Assembly (NCBI GenBank): GCA_033220425.1
Contig: CM065648.1
Location: 4,154,001 to 4,218,000, forward strand
Origin: Lepraria neglecta
Taxonomy: Eukaryota > Ascomycota > Lecanoromycetes > Lecanorales > Stereocaulaceae
Length of the DNA: 64,000 nt
Direction of reading: 5' to 3'
Shown here: positions 52,073 through 63,599 of the stretch, in pieces
How positions within the stretch are numbered: position 1 is the first letter of the stretch
Layout: every line of letters begins with the position of its first letter
The notes under the pieces: generated by a model
What the model saw: the letters and a program-made list of their open reading frames with translations, nothing else
Told to the model about the DNA's origin: nothing
The model's database searches: none
Made by a program: the position numbers and the translations under genes

Positions 52073-53338
52073 ATGTTATCGCTGTCTCGGCTGCTATTGG
52101 CTGTCTGTCTTATTGACATTGCAGCTGCTATTCCAGCTGTTACGGTAATAACAACCTCAACAAAATCTATAATTACCTCATGCGGCTGCACGAGCAAGTC
52201 GACGAGTAAGAATGGCCACGTCTCCACGTACCTGATCACAGGTTCCTCGTCATGTACCAAAAAGACGATTAAGCCGACCTGCAAAACGACTACGAGCACA
52301 GTAAAGAAGCTCATTACTTCAAGTATCACCTCAACAACAAAGACATCTTCCACCTCCACGGAAACCGCCACAACAAGCTCTTCAACAAAACCTACGACGA
52401 GCTCTACATCCTCTAGTAGGTCCTCATCAACGCCCTCGTCCGCCACGTCGTCGACCACGTCGTCGACCACGTCGTCGTCCTCTTCCTCCTCCTCCTCAAC
52501 CTCCCAGACATCAGCCAATTACCCCACTAACTCCACCTCTTCAGGACCTACCTCCACCTCCTCATCCGCCACTGCCTCCGCAACCCCAGTCAAAAACTCC
52601 GGCAAGCGCGGTCTCTCCTATAACGACCCAAACCTAACCGAACCCTTCTCCCTCTCGGGTCAATTCTCCAAAGTATCCTGGGCCTATAACTGGTACTCCT
52701 ACCCCTACACAAACGGCCAAACGCAGTCAGGTTACAACCCTGCCCTCTCCTTCGTCCCCATGCTGTGGTCATCCGCCGACGTCCTCACTTCCGTCTGGGC
52801 CTCGAACGTTGCCGCCGCAAAAGCAAACTACGGCACCACCGCTGTCCTCGCCTTCAACGAACCCGACGGCTGCGACGGCCAATCTTGCATGAGCGTTTCC
52901 ACTGCAGTCGCAGCATATCAGAAATGGATGAACCCGCTCAAAGGCTCAGTGTCCCTCGGCGCACCAGCTGTCACAAACGGCGTCGGTACACTTACCGGGC
53001 TAGACTACCTCAAGACCTTCATCGAGAATTGCACAGGTTGCCAAATCGACTTCGTTCCTATACACTGGTACGGTGACGCTTCCCAAATCACTGACTTCGA
53101 GAATTACATCAGAACGGCCTACGCTGCTGGAGGTAACCGACCGCTTTGGGTTACGGAGTTCGGTACTACGAGTGGAACAGCGGCGCAGACACAGACATTT
53201 TTGCAGAGTGTGCAGGCGTGGATGGATGGGAGTGGTATGGTGGCGAAGTATGCTTGGTTTATGGACCAGCCGGGGAATCTGATTAGTGCCAATGAGTCCG
53301 GGATGAGTCCCCAGGGGGTTATGTATAATAGTGGATGA
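52073..53338 (+). CDS. Secreted GH128 (Asl1-like) beta-1,3-glucanase
   Basis: 421 aa, single exon. Start at 52073 puts a signal peptide (MLSLSRLLLAVCLIDIAAA) at the N-terminus; an in-frame upstream extension lacks one. A short Cys-containing module (residues about 25-75, with VSTYLITGSSSC) precedes a Ser/Thr-rich, presumably O-glycosylated linker to about 176. The catalytic domain follows from KRGLSYND: the acid/base Glu is in AFNEPDG (about 263) and the nucleophile in WVTEFG (about 362), with FVPIHWYG between. GH128 enzymes cut beta-1,3-glucan, so a role in cell-wall remodelling or in attack on other fungi is likely. The linker contains a tandem 12-bp repeat (about 52444-52475), a source of length variation. 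Confidence 0.9.
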   Translation: MLSLSRLLLAVCLIDIAAAIPAVTVITTSTKSIITSCGCTSKSTSKNGHVSTYLITGSSSCTKKTIKPTCKTTTSTVKKLITSSITSTTKTSSTSTETATTSSSTKPTTSSTSSSRSSSTPSSATSSTTSSTTSSSSSSSSSTSQTSANYPTNSTSSGPTSTSSSATASATPVKNSGKRGLSYNDPNLTEPFSLSGQFSKVSWAYNWYSYPYTNGQTQSGYNPALSFVPMLWSSADVLTSVWASNVAAAKANYGTTAVLAFNEPDGCDGQSCMSVSTAVAAYQKWMNPLKGSVSLGAPAVTNGVGTLTGLDYLKTFIENCTGCQIDFVPIHWYGDASQITDFENYIRTAYAAGGNRPLWVTEFGTTSGTAAQTQTFLQSVQAWMDGSGMVAKYAWFMDQPGNLISANESGMSPQGVMYNSG

Positions 53339-54420
53339 GTGGGCCACTTGCATTAATGGGACAGGGCGTTTGGGAAGGATCTTGGGTGGATATTGTTTAA
53401 TGCATAATGATGTGCGCAGCATTTAGGGAGGTTAGACTGGGAGGGACATTTGGATTTTGCATTATACCCTTCAATTTGGATACCCTACATACTTTATACT
53501 TAATTAAAGCATCTGGACATACAAGATCAAGTCGGGTTCGCACCACATATCCCATCGATATTGACGAAGTAGGTACTTGAACCAAGCTGAGGTTGATGCG
53601 TACGAGTCAGCCACCACCATCCTTGAAGTTACCCCAGAAAATTCCGTTTCGTGACCCCCGAGGCGGGCTTTCAGGGTCTTTTGCAGAATGCCCAGGCGGC
53701 TCTCTAGGGTACATGCGACGAGCCGATTGCCGGCGTGGTTCCTTCCAAAAATTGAGAACCTTGCGAAGACTATTTCCCTCACTCGGTTCGTGCCTACCTT
53801 TTTACACCCACAGCGCTTGCCTATCTCGAACCTTGTTATGTGAAGAGGCGTCGAGTATCACACAAAATATTATGGTGTCCAGACCACCGTGGTCCAATTG
53901 TTTCAGCCCCTAACCCAGACGCTGCAGCTCAGCTATGGCTGAGAAGTCGAGCAAATACTTCTGAGCTCATACAACAAGACTTTCCCTACAGCTCGAACAG
54001 CCATGCCATCTCGCTGAAATATTTACTGTGGCTAATAGCTCTTGTCGAATACTCTCCGTATCGTCCTTGCACCTTGTGCTCTTCCTAACTCGTGACAGCC
54101 GCACTCACCTTTGTCGGTCCTACTCAGAATCTTGCTGTACCCATTCATCACTCGTCGTAGCCGCAGTCATTGCATCCACTATTTTCGGAGCTTGCTCCTG
54201 CTGCCCCAAGCGGTTCCCTTCTCTCCAAATTCATCCTTTGTGCCTTTGAAGTCCAATATAATTCTACCTCATATCATCCGAACAAGACGACACCGCGCTG
54301 GTCGTGATTATAATCGCCATCATAGCCTTCATTGTCACTTCTGCGCAGCTCTTGCAGCACGTTTTTGGGACCGCTGTAGCCTATAGACATTTCCAAGCAA
54401 GTGTCATTGGCCACTTTGAC
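53339..54420. other. Intergenic stretch, possibly with decayed 5' end of the modin-like gene
   Basis: No intact gene. The last 300-400 bp may carry the degraded N-terminal part of the modin-like gene that follows (a fragment reading ALTFVGPTQ near 54105), but stops are frequent. Confidence 0.35.
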
Positions 54421-55961
54421 TAGGAGTCAATGGCGTTGGAGCGAGTTCAGGTTTGAGACAGAATTTCCCACACCGAACAGTCTAAGACGCCTACCGCTCT
54501 TTGTCCCTACGAACGCTCAACTACCAGATCCAAATTCAAACCCGTTACCGGCGACTCAGAATCGAGACGTGTAACACTTGTAGACCCAATCAGGAGCGAT
54601 GACGAGAACGATGATTTAGTCGGCTGGCTGAGGTTTTTGGATCTTCTCCATGTGCTCCAAAGTCATTGCATGTCAAGCGTGAGACTTAGTGCAGGCGTGG
54701 GATTTTCCATTGGGGATATCCACGACACCTCACAGGGGGGCGAAAGAAGTCTAAGCTATCTGAACATCCCAGCTACAACTTCTTGGGAATGATCGTGGGA
54801 TTTCATGTCACCTGATATCATTCGGCCAGTCGCCACCAGTACCATGGGAGACATCATCGCTCTCGCTCATCGTCTTGGTATGGGGTGGAACAAATTACGT
54901 CTTGGTGATGGTGTCATGCGAGCTGAGGGTAAAGGACACTCAATTTTTTCAACAACTGTGCGTGGCTTTGACATACTTCTCCAATTTGCTTACGATCCCG
55001 CTGGTGAGCTATCGAACTCTGAGGCATGGTCCCATGTCACCATTCCCTCTTCCCAAGCTGACAAGCTCGGTTTCGGGATTATACCAAGTTGGTCCAGTAT
55101 AATCTTCCGCGATCTTATCTTTGATGGACCTGGTGAGGATGAATCGGCCAAGAATATCATGTAGTATTTAGCAATCAGCGAACCAGTGATTGACAAGTAT
55201 AGCATATATATGAGACGAATTAGCATCAGCTTTGGGTTCTCCGATGTCCTGGGCATGTGGGCACCGTTCATGTCATTCTAATGCTCATCTGTTACGAAAA
55301 TAATGAGGGTACATAGCGACGGCGATCACGGCCCAACTAGCTGGTCTGAGTGGTTTCAGGTTTATCTTTTGCGGCTGGAAAAATAGGAGTAACAAGGTGC
55401 CTGTTCCGAGCGAATGACGTGTCCGCTCGACGTTTATAGGAAGCTGAAGGGAAATGGGGGGAAGTCTGGCAGGAGCACGTCCGAGACGATTCGTTGCATA
55501 ATGCCATCCCCACAAAGTTCCTTGAGGAAGTCCGCGAATGCTAGGAGGAAACGAGAGAATACCTCCGTCTATTAGACGGGAGAACCCCATTTCTTCATTA
55601 CAGGGACCTCGTTGCAGCACACATTTCCCAGGCTGTCAAGTATCCAGATCTAGCAGAAGAAGCTCTCAAAGACGACGTTCAGCGAGAAAGATTAGAGGAA
55701 GGACTCCAGGGGCATAGGAGTCGTCTAGTGCCTGCGAGTATGCATTTATATATCGACCGGACCCCCCTTGCTGTCGAGTTTATTAAAGAAAAGGGGGTTG
55801 ATAGTATTTGCCTTGTAGAAGACGCATGGTGGACCCTGATCTTTCGAGCCATGCTGTGGCATCGAGGTCACTACAGTCTGACAGGCAAAACCAGGGGCTA
55901 TGGAGGAATCCCGGTGCCCTCCAGCTTTTGGGGTAGTAGGTTACCGGTTTATAGTGCATAG
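54421..55961 (+). pseudogene. Broken modin-like gene
   Basis: Several pieces match a widespread fungal family usually called modin, of unknown function. They are a FRFETEFPTPN-like N-terminal fragment (near 54450), the core WDFMSPDIIRPVATSTMGDI ... IIALAHRLGMGWNKLR (54805-55164), a GFSDVLGMWAPFM fragment (near 55245), and the C-terminal IFRAMLWHRGHY ... VPSSFWGSRLPVY (55728-55961). Stops and frame changes separate them, including TGA just before the core and TAG at 55162-55164. Order and spacing agree with one ancestral gene. Confidence 0.6.
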
Positions 55962-57304
55962 GAGGTCAACTACCCATTTGAATTAGCCAAAAGATGTAAA
56001 GTGGAGACTCAGCACAGTACTCATCTTCCTTCAAGTACGACATCAAAGATCTCGCTTGCATGCGCAAGTCCTGGTGTATAGCCATGCCAGTCTTCGAACG
56101 AGTCACTATTTTGACTGACATTTACCATGTTCACCACTAGCCTTCCCGGCCCAATTTGACACCTGTGAGATGCACACTCGTCATGCCTAGGCAAAAGTCT
56201 ACAAAGGCAATGATCAAGGTCCCGGGTATTATGAATTCCAAGGACAAGCAGAGTTATATCTAGTCATGCTATCCAAAGAAGAATCAGAACAAACACTCCC
56301 GCGCTTACAAACGTGCGTCTCAGCATGCCTGGCCTCGAAGCAAAGAACCCCTCTACAATCTATCAGAACCTTCCCTCTTCCAGGTTCAAATTTAACAAGA
56401 TTTCGAGCACGAGCGTGCAAACACTGACCATGGCTGCTCTCAATACTGACATGCTTTGTGCTTGAAATGTCCCCTGGTCAAGCAACATGAACAAGGATGC
56501 AAGCACGAACATAACATTATTAGTCATCGCTGATCCTACTATTGGTATCCCTGCTGCTCAAATATCCTACCAGCAGGGCATTATTGATAAGCCCTGGAGA
56601 ATAAATGTACCAATTCCATGCTTCGCGGCTATGACGAATAGCACGCAAACTGCTCAGTCACTCTTGAACTGAGCAGAGCCCAGATTTGTCAGATCTACGC
56701 GTAGCCGCCATCTTTTTTAGCAGGTCTCTTGCTTCAATCTCTTCCAATCCGGCTTTTTGAGAGGGGCATACCAGCATCAACGTAACTGTCTTGCTTGCAG
56801 CGATCCTTGTTTTTACCATGTTTATCGCTCCCAAAGATGGGAGAATCCAATACAAATTGTATATTACCGCACCTGGTGGTGATATACTTTGCATTTCAAG
56901 AGCTGGGCTTGGAACAGTTTCGAGCAAAAGAGTTCGATTCTATATAACACTTATCCTATCAACTCAATTTTCTCTATCTTAAATTTTGCGATCGTTTTCC
57001 CTGCTATCCTGTGATGGAGTGGCGAAACAAGTGCCACCTGTCTTTTATGTATTCACAAAGCATGGGTTATTGGGGGTGGCCGTGAAGTTCATTCACTGCT
57101 CAACGCATCTCAAGTATTCACTACAAATCAACGCGATCAACCATTTGGAGCTCAACGCAACCTCACCTATACCAACCCTCACCGACTTGACCTCTCTTTC
57201 AACCACCACAACAATCTCCCGGATTCAACACAAGGGCAGCCGGTAAGTCCATCAATGTCAATACATGACGACTCACCTAAGACACCCTCAAGTCATAACC
57301 CACT
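55962..57304. other. Intergenic stretch, no supported gene
   Basis: About 1.3 kb with only frames under 90 codons on both strands. Nothing recognised. Confidence 0.45.
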
Positions 57305-58275
57305 ATGCCGTGGGCCCATCAGTCCTCTTACCTCGACTACAAGGATGCCGAGCTACACGACATGCTCAAGCAACATTATCTCCCACTTTCCGGCACAAAA
57401 GCACAAAAGGCCTCCCGCATGCAAGCTTTTTTTGATGCACAGTAAGTATCCTTAGCCCAGACCGTACCTTGCTCTATCACTAAAGTTCAATCGCCTCAGA
57501 CCCTCACTCACCACGCCGTAAGCTCACAAGTCCTCCTACCTCGAGTACAAAAACGCTGAGCTAAGCCGCGAGCTCAAGAAACGCCGTCTCCCAGATTCCG
57601 GCACAAAAGCCCAAATGGCTGCACGCATGCAAGCCTTTGATGACGCACAGTAGGTATTCCTAGCTAGAGCATGCCTTGCTCTATCACCAAAGTAAAGCCG
57701 TTGACCATCGCACAAGCCCTTTTCGCTTTCTGGAGCTCCCTCCCGAAATCCGAAATAAGATCTATACACTCGCCGCCACCCAATGTTTCTACGGCAAGAC
57801 CAAGGTCGACTGGGATCATGGCGCGATTTGGCAGCCTGGGCTTATTCGCTGCAGCAAGCAGCTCCGCGATGAAGGTCTCCTCCTCTTCTTCCGCCATCAC
57901 CATTTCGATTTCTGCCTCTATTTTTTTCCCGCATGCATGACCAATCTCTTCGCATGGTTCGATACCATCGGCGAGACCGCCTGCAAAGAGATCCGCCATC
58001 TCTCGCTCCAGGGAAAACTCGACACGAGCGATGTGCCAACTATGGACCGCGTACATGCCAGATTGTCCGACAAGGCTACCGTCGTCTATACATTCTTCGC
58101 ATTCAAAGAGGGGACCGAGTTGGCTAAGATCCGAGAAATCTACCAGGAAATGAATGCGCCTAAGGTGCCTGTTTATGACGCTGGGAACTACGATGAGGTG
58201 TTAGCTTCTTATGTGGGGGGTGTGGCGCAGTGTCGTTTGAGAGAGCCTTCGTTGACTTTCTGTTCTGGGTCGTGA
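57305..58275 (+). CDS. Protein with two SAP-like exons and a 2EXR/F-box-like domain
   Basis: Exon-like segments: 57305-57441 (MPWAHQSSYLDYKDAEL ... a SAP-like helix-extended-helix of DNA-binding type), about 57521-57649 (a second SAP-like copy, SSYLEYKNAELSRELKKRR) and 57693-58275 (FRFLELPPEIRNKIYTLAA, a 2EXR/F-box-like start, then GLIRCSKQLRDEGLLLFF). Donors CA|GTAAGT and CA|GTAGGT and acceptor AAAG are alike because the first exon and its intron were duplicated in tandem. Exon 2 to 3 splices in phase. Exon 1 to 2 does not: the second copy starts after a TAA, where the first has TGG, and phase fails. So the gene may skip exon 2 or be newly damaged. Skipping exon 2 keeps phase (both donors are phase 2). 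Confidence 0.55.
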
Positions 58276-58530
58276 TGTCGAGAGATCAAGGCTCAAAGCC
58301 TGACAGCATAGTCGGTGGGACTGGTGGAAGGTCTTAGATGTCAATTTAATAGGCATGCGTCGTGTTATATGTCTGTACCCAGTGATATGGTACGGTCTTC
58401 GGAGAAGAATCACTGCAGGAATTGAGGAATCGAGTTTCGAAATCTGATCATCTTAAAATGGATTTCACAGCCATTATTCGTCATGCTATGTGTTCGTAAC
58501 GTACATTTTGACCTTCAAACACTTCCAATT

Positions 58531-59647
58531 CTACCTCTTCCGAGCAGCCGCCTCCTCCTTCTCTCTCATCGCCGCCCTCGCACTCCTACTTCCGCCCAGC
58601 TTAGGCCCTTTTGGCCTATCATCTACCACCTTCCCCTTCACCGGCTTCTTCTCTTGTACAGCTTTCTGCTTCCGGCTCGAAATCGCATCCATGAACTCCC
58701 GTCTGAACTGCTCCGCAATGCGATCATCAGCTGCTTGGTCCCCATTTGCCCCCTCATCTTCATCAGGCTCATCGTATATCTCAAGCCGAGACTCCCTCAT
58801 GACTTCTTCAACAAGCTTATCTCGCTTGACGTCATCGCTATTACGCCTCTTGCGCCACTCGTATGGTTTGCCGTCCTTGCGTAGCGGCACCTTGCCAGTC
58901 TTCTCGTCGATTTCTGGTTCTGCGCCCCCAAGTTTCCGCTGCGCAGCTTCTGTACGCGCGATATTCCGTAGCGTAGCGTCTGGGCCGAGGTCGATCTCGT
59001 GAAGTTTCCCTAGAGCTGCAGGGGCGCGCTGTATGCCTGCGTCGACGAGAGCTCCATTAGGGGATAAGCCTTGTCCACTGTGGGAGAGGGTGGATGTGGA
59101 TTGGTTTTGATGTTGACGTTTAGCTAATTCGGAATCTATATATGCCATCCTTACTACGTTAGTCGCTGCATCAGGTAGATGGAGGTTGGAAGAGAAAGGG
59201 TGGGACGTACATGTGTTTGTCGGTTGTTTCAGTGATTTGGCCTGTCTGGGGCGCGAAACGTTCGATCACTGATTTGATGTCCGCTGGTATTTCATCTTCC
59301 TTCTCGATGAGCGCATCGCTGGCCTGAAGAGTAGTGGTATTAGAAGTGTTGAGATTGGTGAACTCGATGCCACCTTTCCGACGCTGGGCAGCCTTGCGTT
59401 GGCGCAGGATGTCTGCGATCGACAGCTGGCGGTCCTCCTCGGACTGCTCCTGAGGAGCGGGTATCTCTCCCTCTCGAGCGATGAGCTCATCCACAGTCAT
59501 CGGCTCTGGTGGGGGCATGGAGCTATCTGCAGCCTTAGGTGAGTCTTCATCCTCGGTGTCAGTGCGTTTTCGATAGAACTTCCGGCGTTTTGCTGGCCTG
59601 AAAAGGTCTGATGAGGTCTGGCCATCGTTTTGTATGTCGGTATCCAT
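58531..59647 (-). CDS. TLS1 / C9orf78 (HCA59) family protein
   Basis: 351 aa in two exons, 59647-59211 and 59149-58531, around a 61-bp intron. Splicing creates the family signature DKHMMAYIDSELAKR. The family (fission yeast Tls1, human C9orf78) associates with the spliceosome and affects splicing and telomere maintenance. Other features are the basic start FRPAKRRKFYRKR, SIADILRQRKAAQRRKGGIEF, a helical middle and a conserved C-terminal part (EEVMRESRLEIYDEP; FRREFMDAISSRK) ending in a Lys/Arg-rich tail, consistent with nuclear location. Divergent from the metallo-beta-lactamase-fold gene. Confidence 0.85.
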
Positions 59648-60090
59648 AATAAGTCAGTTGTACCTTGCTGATACGAAGTAATATGTGGGATTCGTTGATA
59701 CCTGACCGGACGGGGTCGGTGATCGGCAAGAGTGAGGGAGGTTTTGCCGCAAGTCTAGGCAACTCGACCCTTGCTTACCCCTGCATCCTAAAGGCAGGGG
59801 AAGTCCAGGCTGTGGCTGCTCTTTTGGCACAACGTTTCTCGGGCACTTCAAGGCGCTGATTGGCCATTGGTTGAGCCAAAGGCAATGTCCTGAGAAACGG
59901 TCGGCCTTCCTTTTCCTCCACCTCGATCACACATGAGGAGGTTCCTTCCTTGTCTTCAGCATTTCATCCTTCTCTCTCCACACGGCAGAGGTTGGAGGAA
60001 AACAAAACAAATGATGATCCCAAGCCCCTAGTCGCTCCGCGACAATTGCGTTGAGCATACCTTAGCCAGCCCTCATTCCGCACCGACATC
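59648..60090. promoter_or_regulatory. Bidirectional promoter, TLS1-like / metallo-beta-lactamase-fold gene
   Basis: 443 bp between divergent starts. It contains a CT-rich tract near 59905-59985 on the plus strand, typical of fungal core promoters. No further motif recognised. Confidence 0.4.
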
Positions 60091-61317
60091 ATGTCGCTTA
60101 CCGTCAAGCACCTCAACGGAGACACCACCTTCCTTCTCACTTTCGCTCCTAACGACTTCACCCCGGCTTCTCCTCTAGAATCCCAATATGGATCATATCA
60201 ACAATATCAACAGCCTCCAGGCACCTTCTCAATACTCGTTGACCCATGGATCTCCGGCCCTTCCACCATGTGGCATCCCAAATTCCTCCTCTCGAAACAT
60301 ACCAGCCCATCTTGTGTCCAAAATCTATCACATATACCAGAACCGAATGTCGTTCTCATCTCGCAAGACAAGCCCGACCACTGTCATGAAGCTACACTCC
60401 GCCAATTGGACCCTACATCGCCTGTCACCACAATCCTAGCAGAGCCAGCGGCTGCCAAAAGAATTCGAGGCTTCAAGTTTTTCAACCCTGAAATAGTTCA
60501 TTCATTGCGCGTTTACTCAGAGAAGAAGCCCGACTCTGTTATCAGATTCTATATCCCGCCAGTAATACCCGGAGGCACGCCAGGCGAAGCAACCATCTCG
60601 TTGATACTTGCAAAGATGGACGTTGCCGGCACACATAATGCCATTGGCATCACATATCGGCCTCCACAAACAACTTATAATCCTTCGCGTTCTTTCTCGC
60701 CAAGATCTCCGTCCTCACAATCGAGTTTCTATCGAGTCTCACAACTACCCCCAGCGCCTCAAAAATCGGCGCTCACACCTCCCGAGTCGCCCACGCGGCA
60801 GAACAGCGCAATGTCCACTACCAGCAATATCTTCTCCAATAGTTCTGGGCCACCCTCTAGTACATTCTCAGCCCATCACCGCACCATCAGCTCCTCAAGT
60901 TCCGTCACATCTACAACCCGCCTGCACGGCGAAAAAGCCCTTTCTGTAATCTATTCACCTCACGGCGTTGATTACTCCCTCATTCGCGCCTATGCCTCCT
61001 CACACCTCGTTGCCACCGCTGCTCTTCCCTTGACTCTCCTTCTCCACTCCTTCGACCGCGTCCAGAATCCCTGGTGGCTAGGTGGTAACATCGCAGCAGG
61101 CTTACCAGGGGGCATTGAAATCGCGCAGAACCTCATGGCCAAATGCTGGATCAGCGCACACGATGAGGATAAAGACAACAGTGGGCTTGCCGTGATGTCT
61201 ATCAAGACGAGGAAATATAATAAACAGGAAGTAAGCGGAATGCTACGGCAAGGAAAAGGGAGCAACGTCGATATCGCGAATCTCGGAGTGGGAGCAGAAA
61301 TAGTGCTAAAAGCATAA
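60091..61317 (+). CDS. Metallo-beta-lactamase-fold protein (fungal, uncharacterised)
   Basis: 408 aa, single exon. The N-terminal part (SLTVKHLNGDTTFLLTF ... ILVDPWISGPSTMWHPKF) and the block VVLISQDKPDHCHEATLRQL resemble the metallo-hydrolase superfamily; the His/Asp motif is altered (DKPDHCHE instead of HxHxDH), so metal use is uncertain. A Ser/Pro-rich insert (about 195-290) separates it from a C-terminal half with VIYSPHGVDYSLIRAYASSH and WWLGGNIAAGLPGGIEIAQN. I recognise the pattern as a conserved fungal protein without an assigned substrate. Confidence 0.7.
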   Translation: MSLTVKHLNGDTTFLLTFAPNDFTPASPLESQYGSYQQYQQPPGTFSILVDPWISGPSTMWHPKFLLSKHTSPSCVQNLSHIPEPNVVLISQDKPDHCHEATLRQLDPTSPVTTILAEPAAAKRIRGFKFFNPEIVHSLRVYSEKKPDSVIRFYIPPVIPGGTPGEATISLILAKMDVAGTHNAIGITYRPPQTTYNPSRSFSPRSPSSQSSFYRVSQLPPAPQKSALTPPESPTRQNSAMSTTSNIFSNSSGPPSSTFSAHHRTISSSSSVTSTTRLHGEKALSVIYSPHGVDYSLIRAYASSHLVATAALPLTLLLHSFDRVQNPWWLGGNIAAGLPGGIEIAQNLMAKCWISAHDEDKDNSGLAVMSIKTRKYNKQEVSGMLRQGKGSNVDIANLGVGAEIVLKA

Positions 61318-61679
61318 TGCACCGCTTAATTGCATTGTGTACGAGAAGGCGCGTGCAGCGTTCGAATGGCTTCTTGTATGTTGTTCTTGGGAAGTGGTCT
61401 TACGAGTCGGCGTACGGTAGGCTTGCGAGCCAGGTTTATGAATGGGAAACGACTCGCATACAAAACTATGTGTTGCAGAACAACAAAAGGCAAGGAAAGG
61501 AACATAAGAGAGGACTTCTATGAGCTATGATACACACGAGCATGCATGAAATATATCCAGCTGTCGGTTTAGCGTGTTAATGGAGAGGAGTCTACATTTC
61601 CAACAACATTCTATGTCGCTGTCCATTCTGTCTCCTCGTCAGCCTCCCCATACACACAGCCTCTCTTCTCTCTCATCCC

Positions 61680-62260
61680 TCAACCCCCCAGATTCCTCCC
61701 CGCACTGACAAACATGGTCATACACAACCCAACTCCAGTAAGAAAAATCAAACTCCTTCCCTGCGCCTGCCCAATGCTCGAATTGTTGAGATACACAAAA
61801 GTGTAGACGATCCTACTAGCCACATATCCCAAACTCAGCGCGTTCATGTATCCAGCATCTAGGTTGGCCATATTGCCAGCAACGACCGCGGCAGCGAAAA
61901 GCCCGATGTTCTCGAAGCCATTGGATTGGGCGCCTTCGGCTCTGATGATCTTGTCTACTCAAAAAGAAATTCATTAATTTCGGTACATACTAAGCGATTT
62001 TAACAATTCTGCTGAATGGGAATAAAATGTTTTAGAAGAGAACATGAAAGAAAGGGAGTTCTTTTACCCTTGGTAGCCTGATTAATAGTTTGATCACCAG
62101 CCAATTTCGCAGTCAAACCTCTTGGCTGCGTCAAATCGAATTGTTTCTTCGATTTGCTCTCATAGAGCTGGGTGGCGTAGGTGTGGGGCGCGAGGGCGAG
62201 GACCCAGGCGATGGGGATGGTGTAGAAGGATATATTCTGGGTGAGGAAGAGGGATGTCAT
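61680..62260 (-). CDS. MAPEG family membrane protein
   Basis: 155 aa in two exons, 62260-62068 and 61954-61680; the intron is 113 bp, phase 1. MAPEG proteins are four-helix membrane proteins related to microsomal glutathione transferases. Blocks seen are ISFYTIPIAWVLALAPH (helix 1), RAEGAQSNGFENIGLFAAAV across and after the splice (family R-A-x-x-A-x-x-N-x-x-E-N pattern), MNALSLGYVASRIVYTFVYL and a last helix, LIFLTGVGLCMTMFV. The length is typical. Convergent with the metallo-beta-lactamase-fold gene (362 bp between stops). Confidence 0.88.
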
Positions 62261-63599
62261 TGTTGTTTGGTGGATTGGGCGGGGAGTTGGAGGAATCGAT
62301 TGGGGAAGGGCCAGATACGGGTAATTGGATCTACTGGTGGCGCAATAATCGGGTCATTTTTGAATCTTGAAGAAGAATTTCTTGGAGATGGTGATTCCAA
62401 ATCAACAATTCGCCTATCATTGGAATTAGGTCACGGATCTTGAATCGCGGAGCCAATCAGACTAGATTGACGCTTCGACGCTAAACTCTTCTGGGCAGAA
62501 GCGTTAAGACCTGCAGTTCTTTGTTGTCGAATTCTTTTAGATACGTGGAGAGTTTCTTCAGATATCTATGGTACGACTGATCAACTAGCCTTGTCATTGT
62601 TTCGATCCTAAGTCCTTTTGGCTGTGTTAGTGTTTTTTTTTTTTTTGCAGTAGTTGTCCAGGGATAATACTCATTAAGTAAAAGCAAAAGAATCACCCAC
62701 CTCTTATCGCCTCAAGTAACTTACAAGTACCTACTACTTACTATCCCTCTAGACATGGTACGAAACATTTCTCCCTTCTAGCCTCGAAGGTGAGCAGTGG
62801 CTGCTTTAAGATGAGCCGGTGTGGCGGCATGCTGGTGCCTACACTGCTTCAATGCTGGTTGCTTAGCATGGCCCGGCCGTCTAATGCCAATACTTTAGTA
62901 CCGTCCATCCCTGCGTCATCATTCAATCTTTCCTTCACTTCTCCTCTCCCTCCTTTCCCTGCCTCAATCTCTCTGCTGTCGGCTCCTGCTATCCGTCTCC
63001 TGACCCTCGCTCGAAATCCACCCACAAACTGGAATATGTTGATAGCTGCGACGATCGCTTCGCCGGCGCAGCTCCAGCGCTACCGACTCAGTCAAACAGA
63101 GTCCCACGGCAATCGCGATCCTTTGTACTCCTTAATTGGCCCAGTTTGACTGGACTCAGACTCCACCAGGTGCTTTTACCCTCCACAGCTGATACTTTGG
63201 CCTATGGCTTAAGCCTGCGATACAGCCTGGTCCTTTCATTCGCCGCCTCGTACCTCCGCGTTGCAGCTCAGTTCGAACGAAGATGATTCCTCTTCAGAAC
63301 ATGCGGGAGTACCTTTTCGCTTGACTGCCACTCCGGACCCTCCTACCTCTGCTTCCCTTTGCCGGTCACCGTTTCACCAATACTCACCTCTCCTACGATA
63401 CTGATTGAAATCTTCAGCTTCCGGCAAGGATCCCACGGCGAAGCGACTATCGAAGTTATAGCACGTCTGCCGCGCTGCCACACGACCAAGGGAAGAAATG
63501 CCTCATCCTCATCGCGATCACTCGGGCTTTCCGCTTGTCTGCCTGGCTACTTCGACGAAGATCGCCGTAATCGGATAACCTGACATTGAGGGGCTGAGC
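62261..63599. other. Pyrimidine-rich leader / promoter region
   Basis: No supportable gene. A long run of T (about 62632-62646) and strongly C/T-rich plus-strand DNA (62925-63010 and 63180-63370) look like the promoter and long 5' leader of a plus-strand gene that continues beyond the window. A plus-strand frame at 62790-63149 has no recognised domain and may be an upstream reading frame. Confidence 0.4.

Noticed and set aside
62632-62646. Run of T, considered as an RNA polymerase III terminator of a small RNA gene
   Set aside because: No A/B boxes, tRNA-like cloverleaf or other RNA gene signal found upstream.
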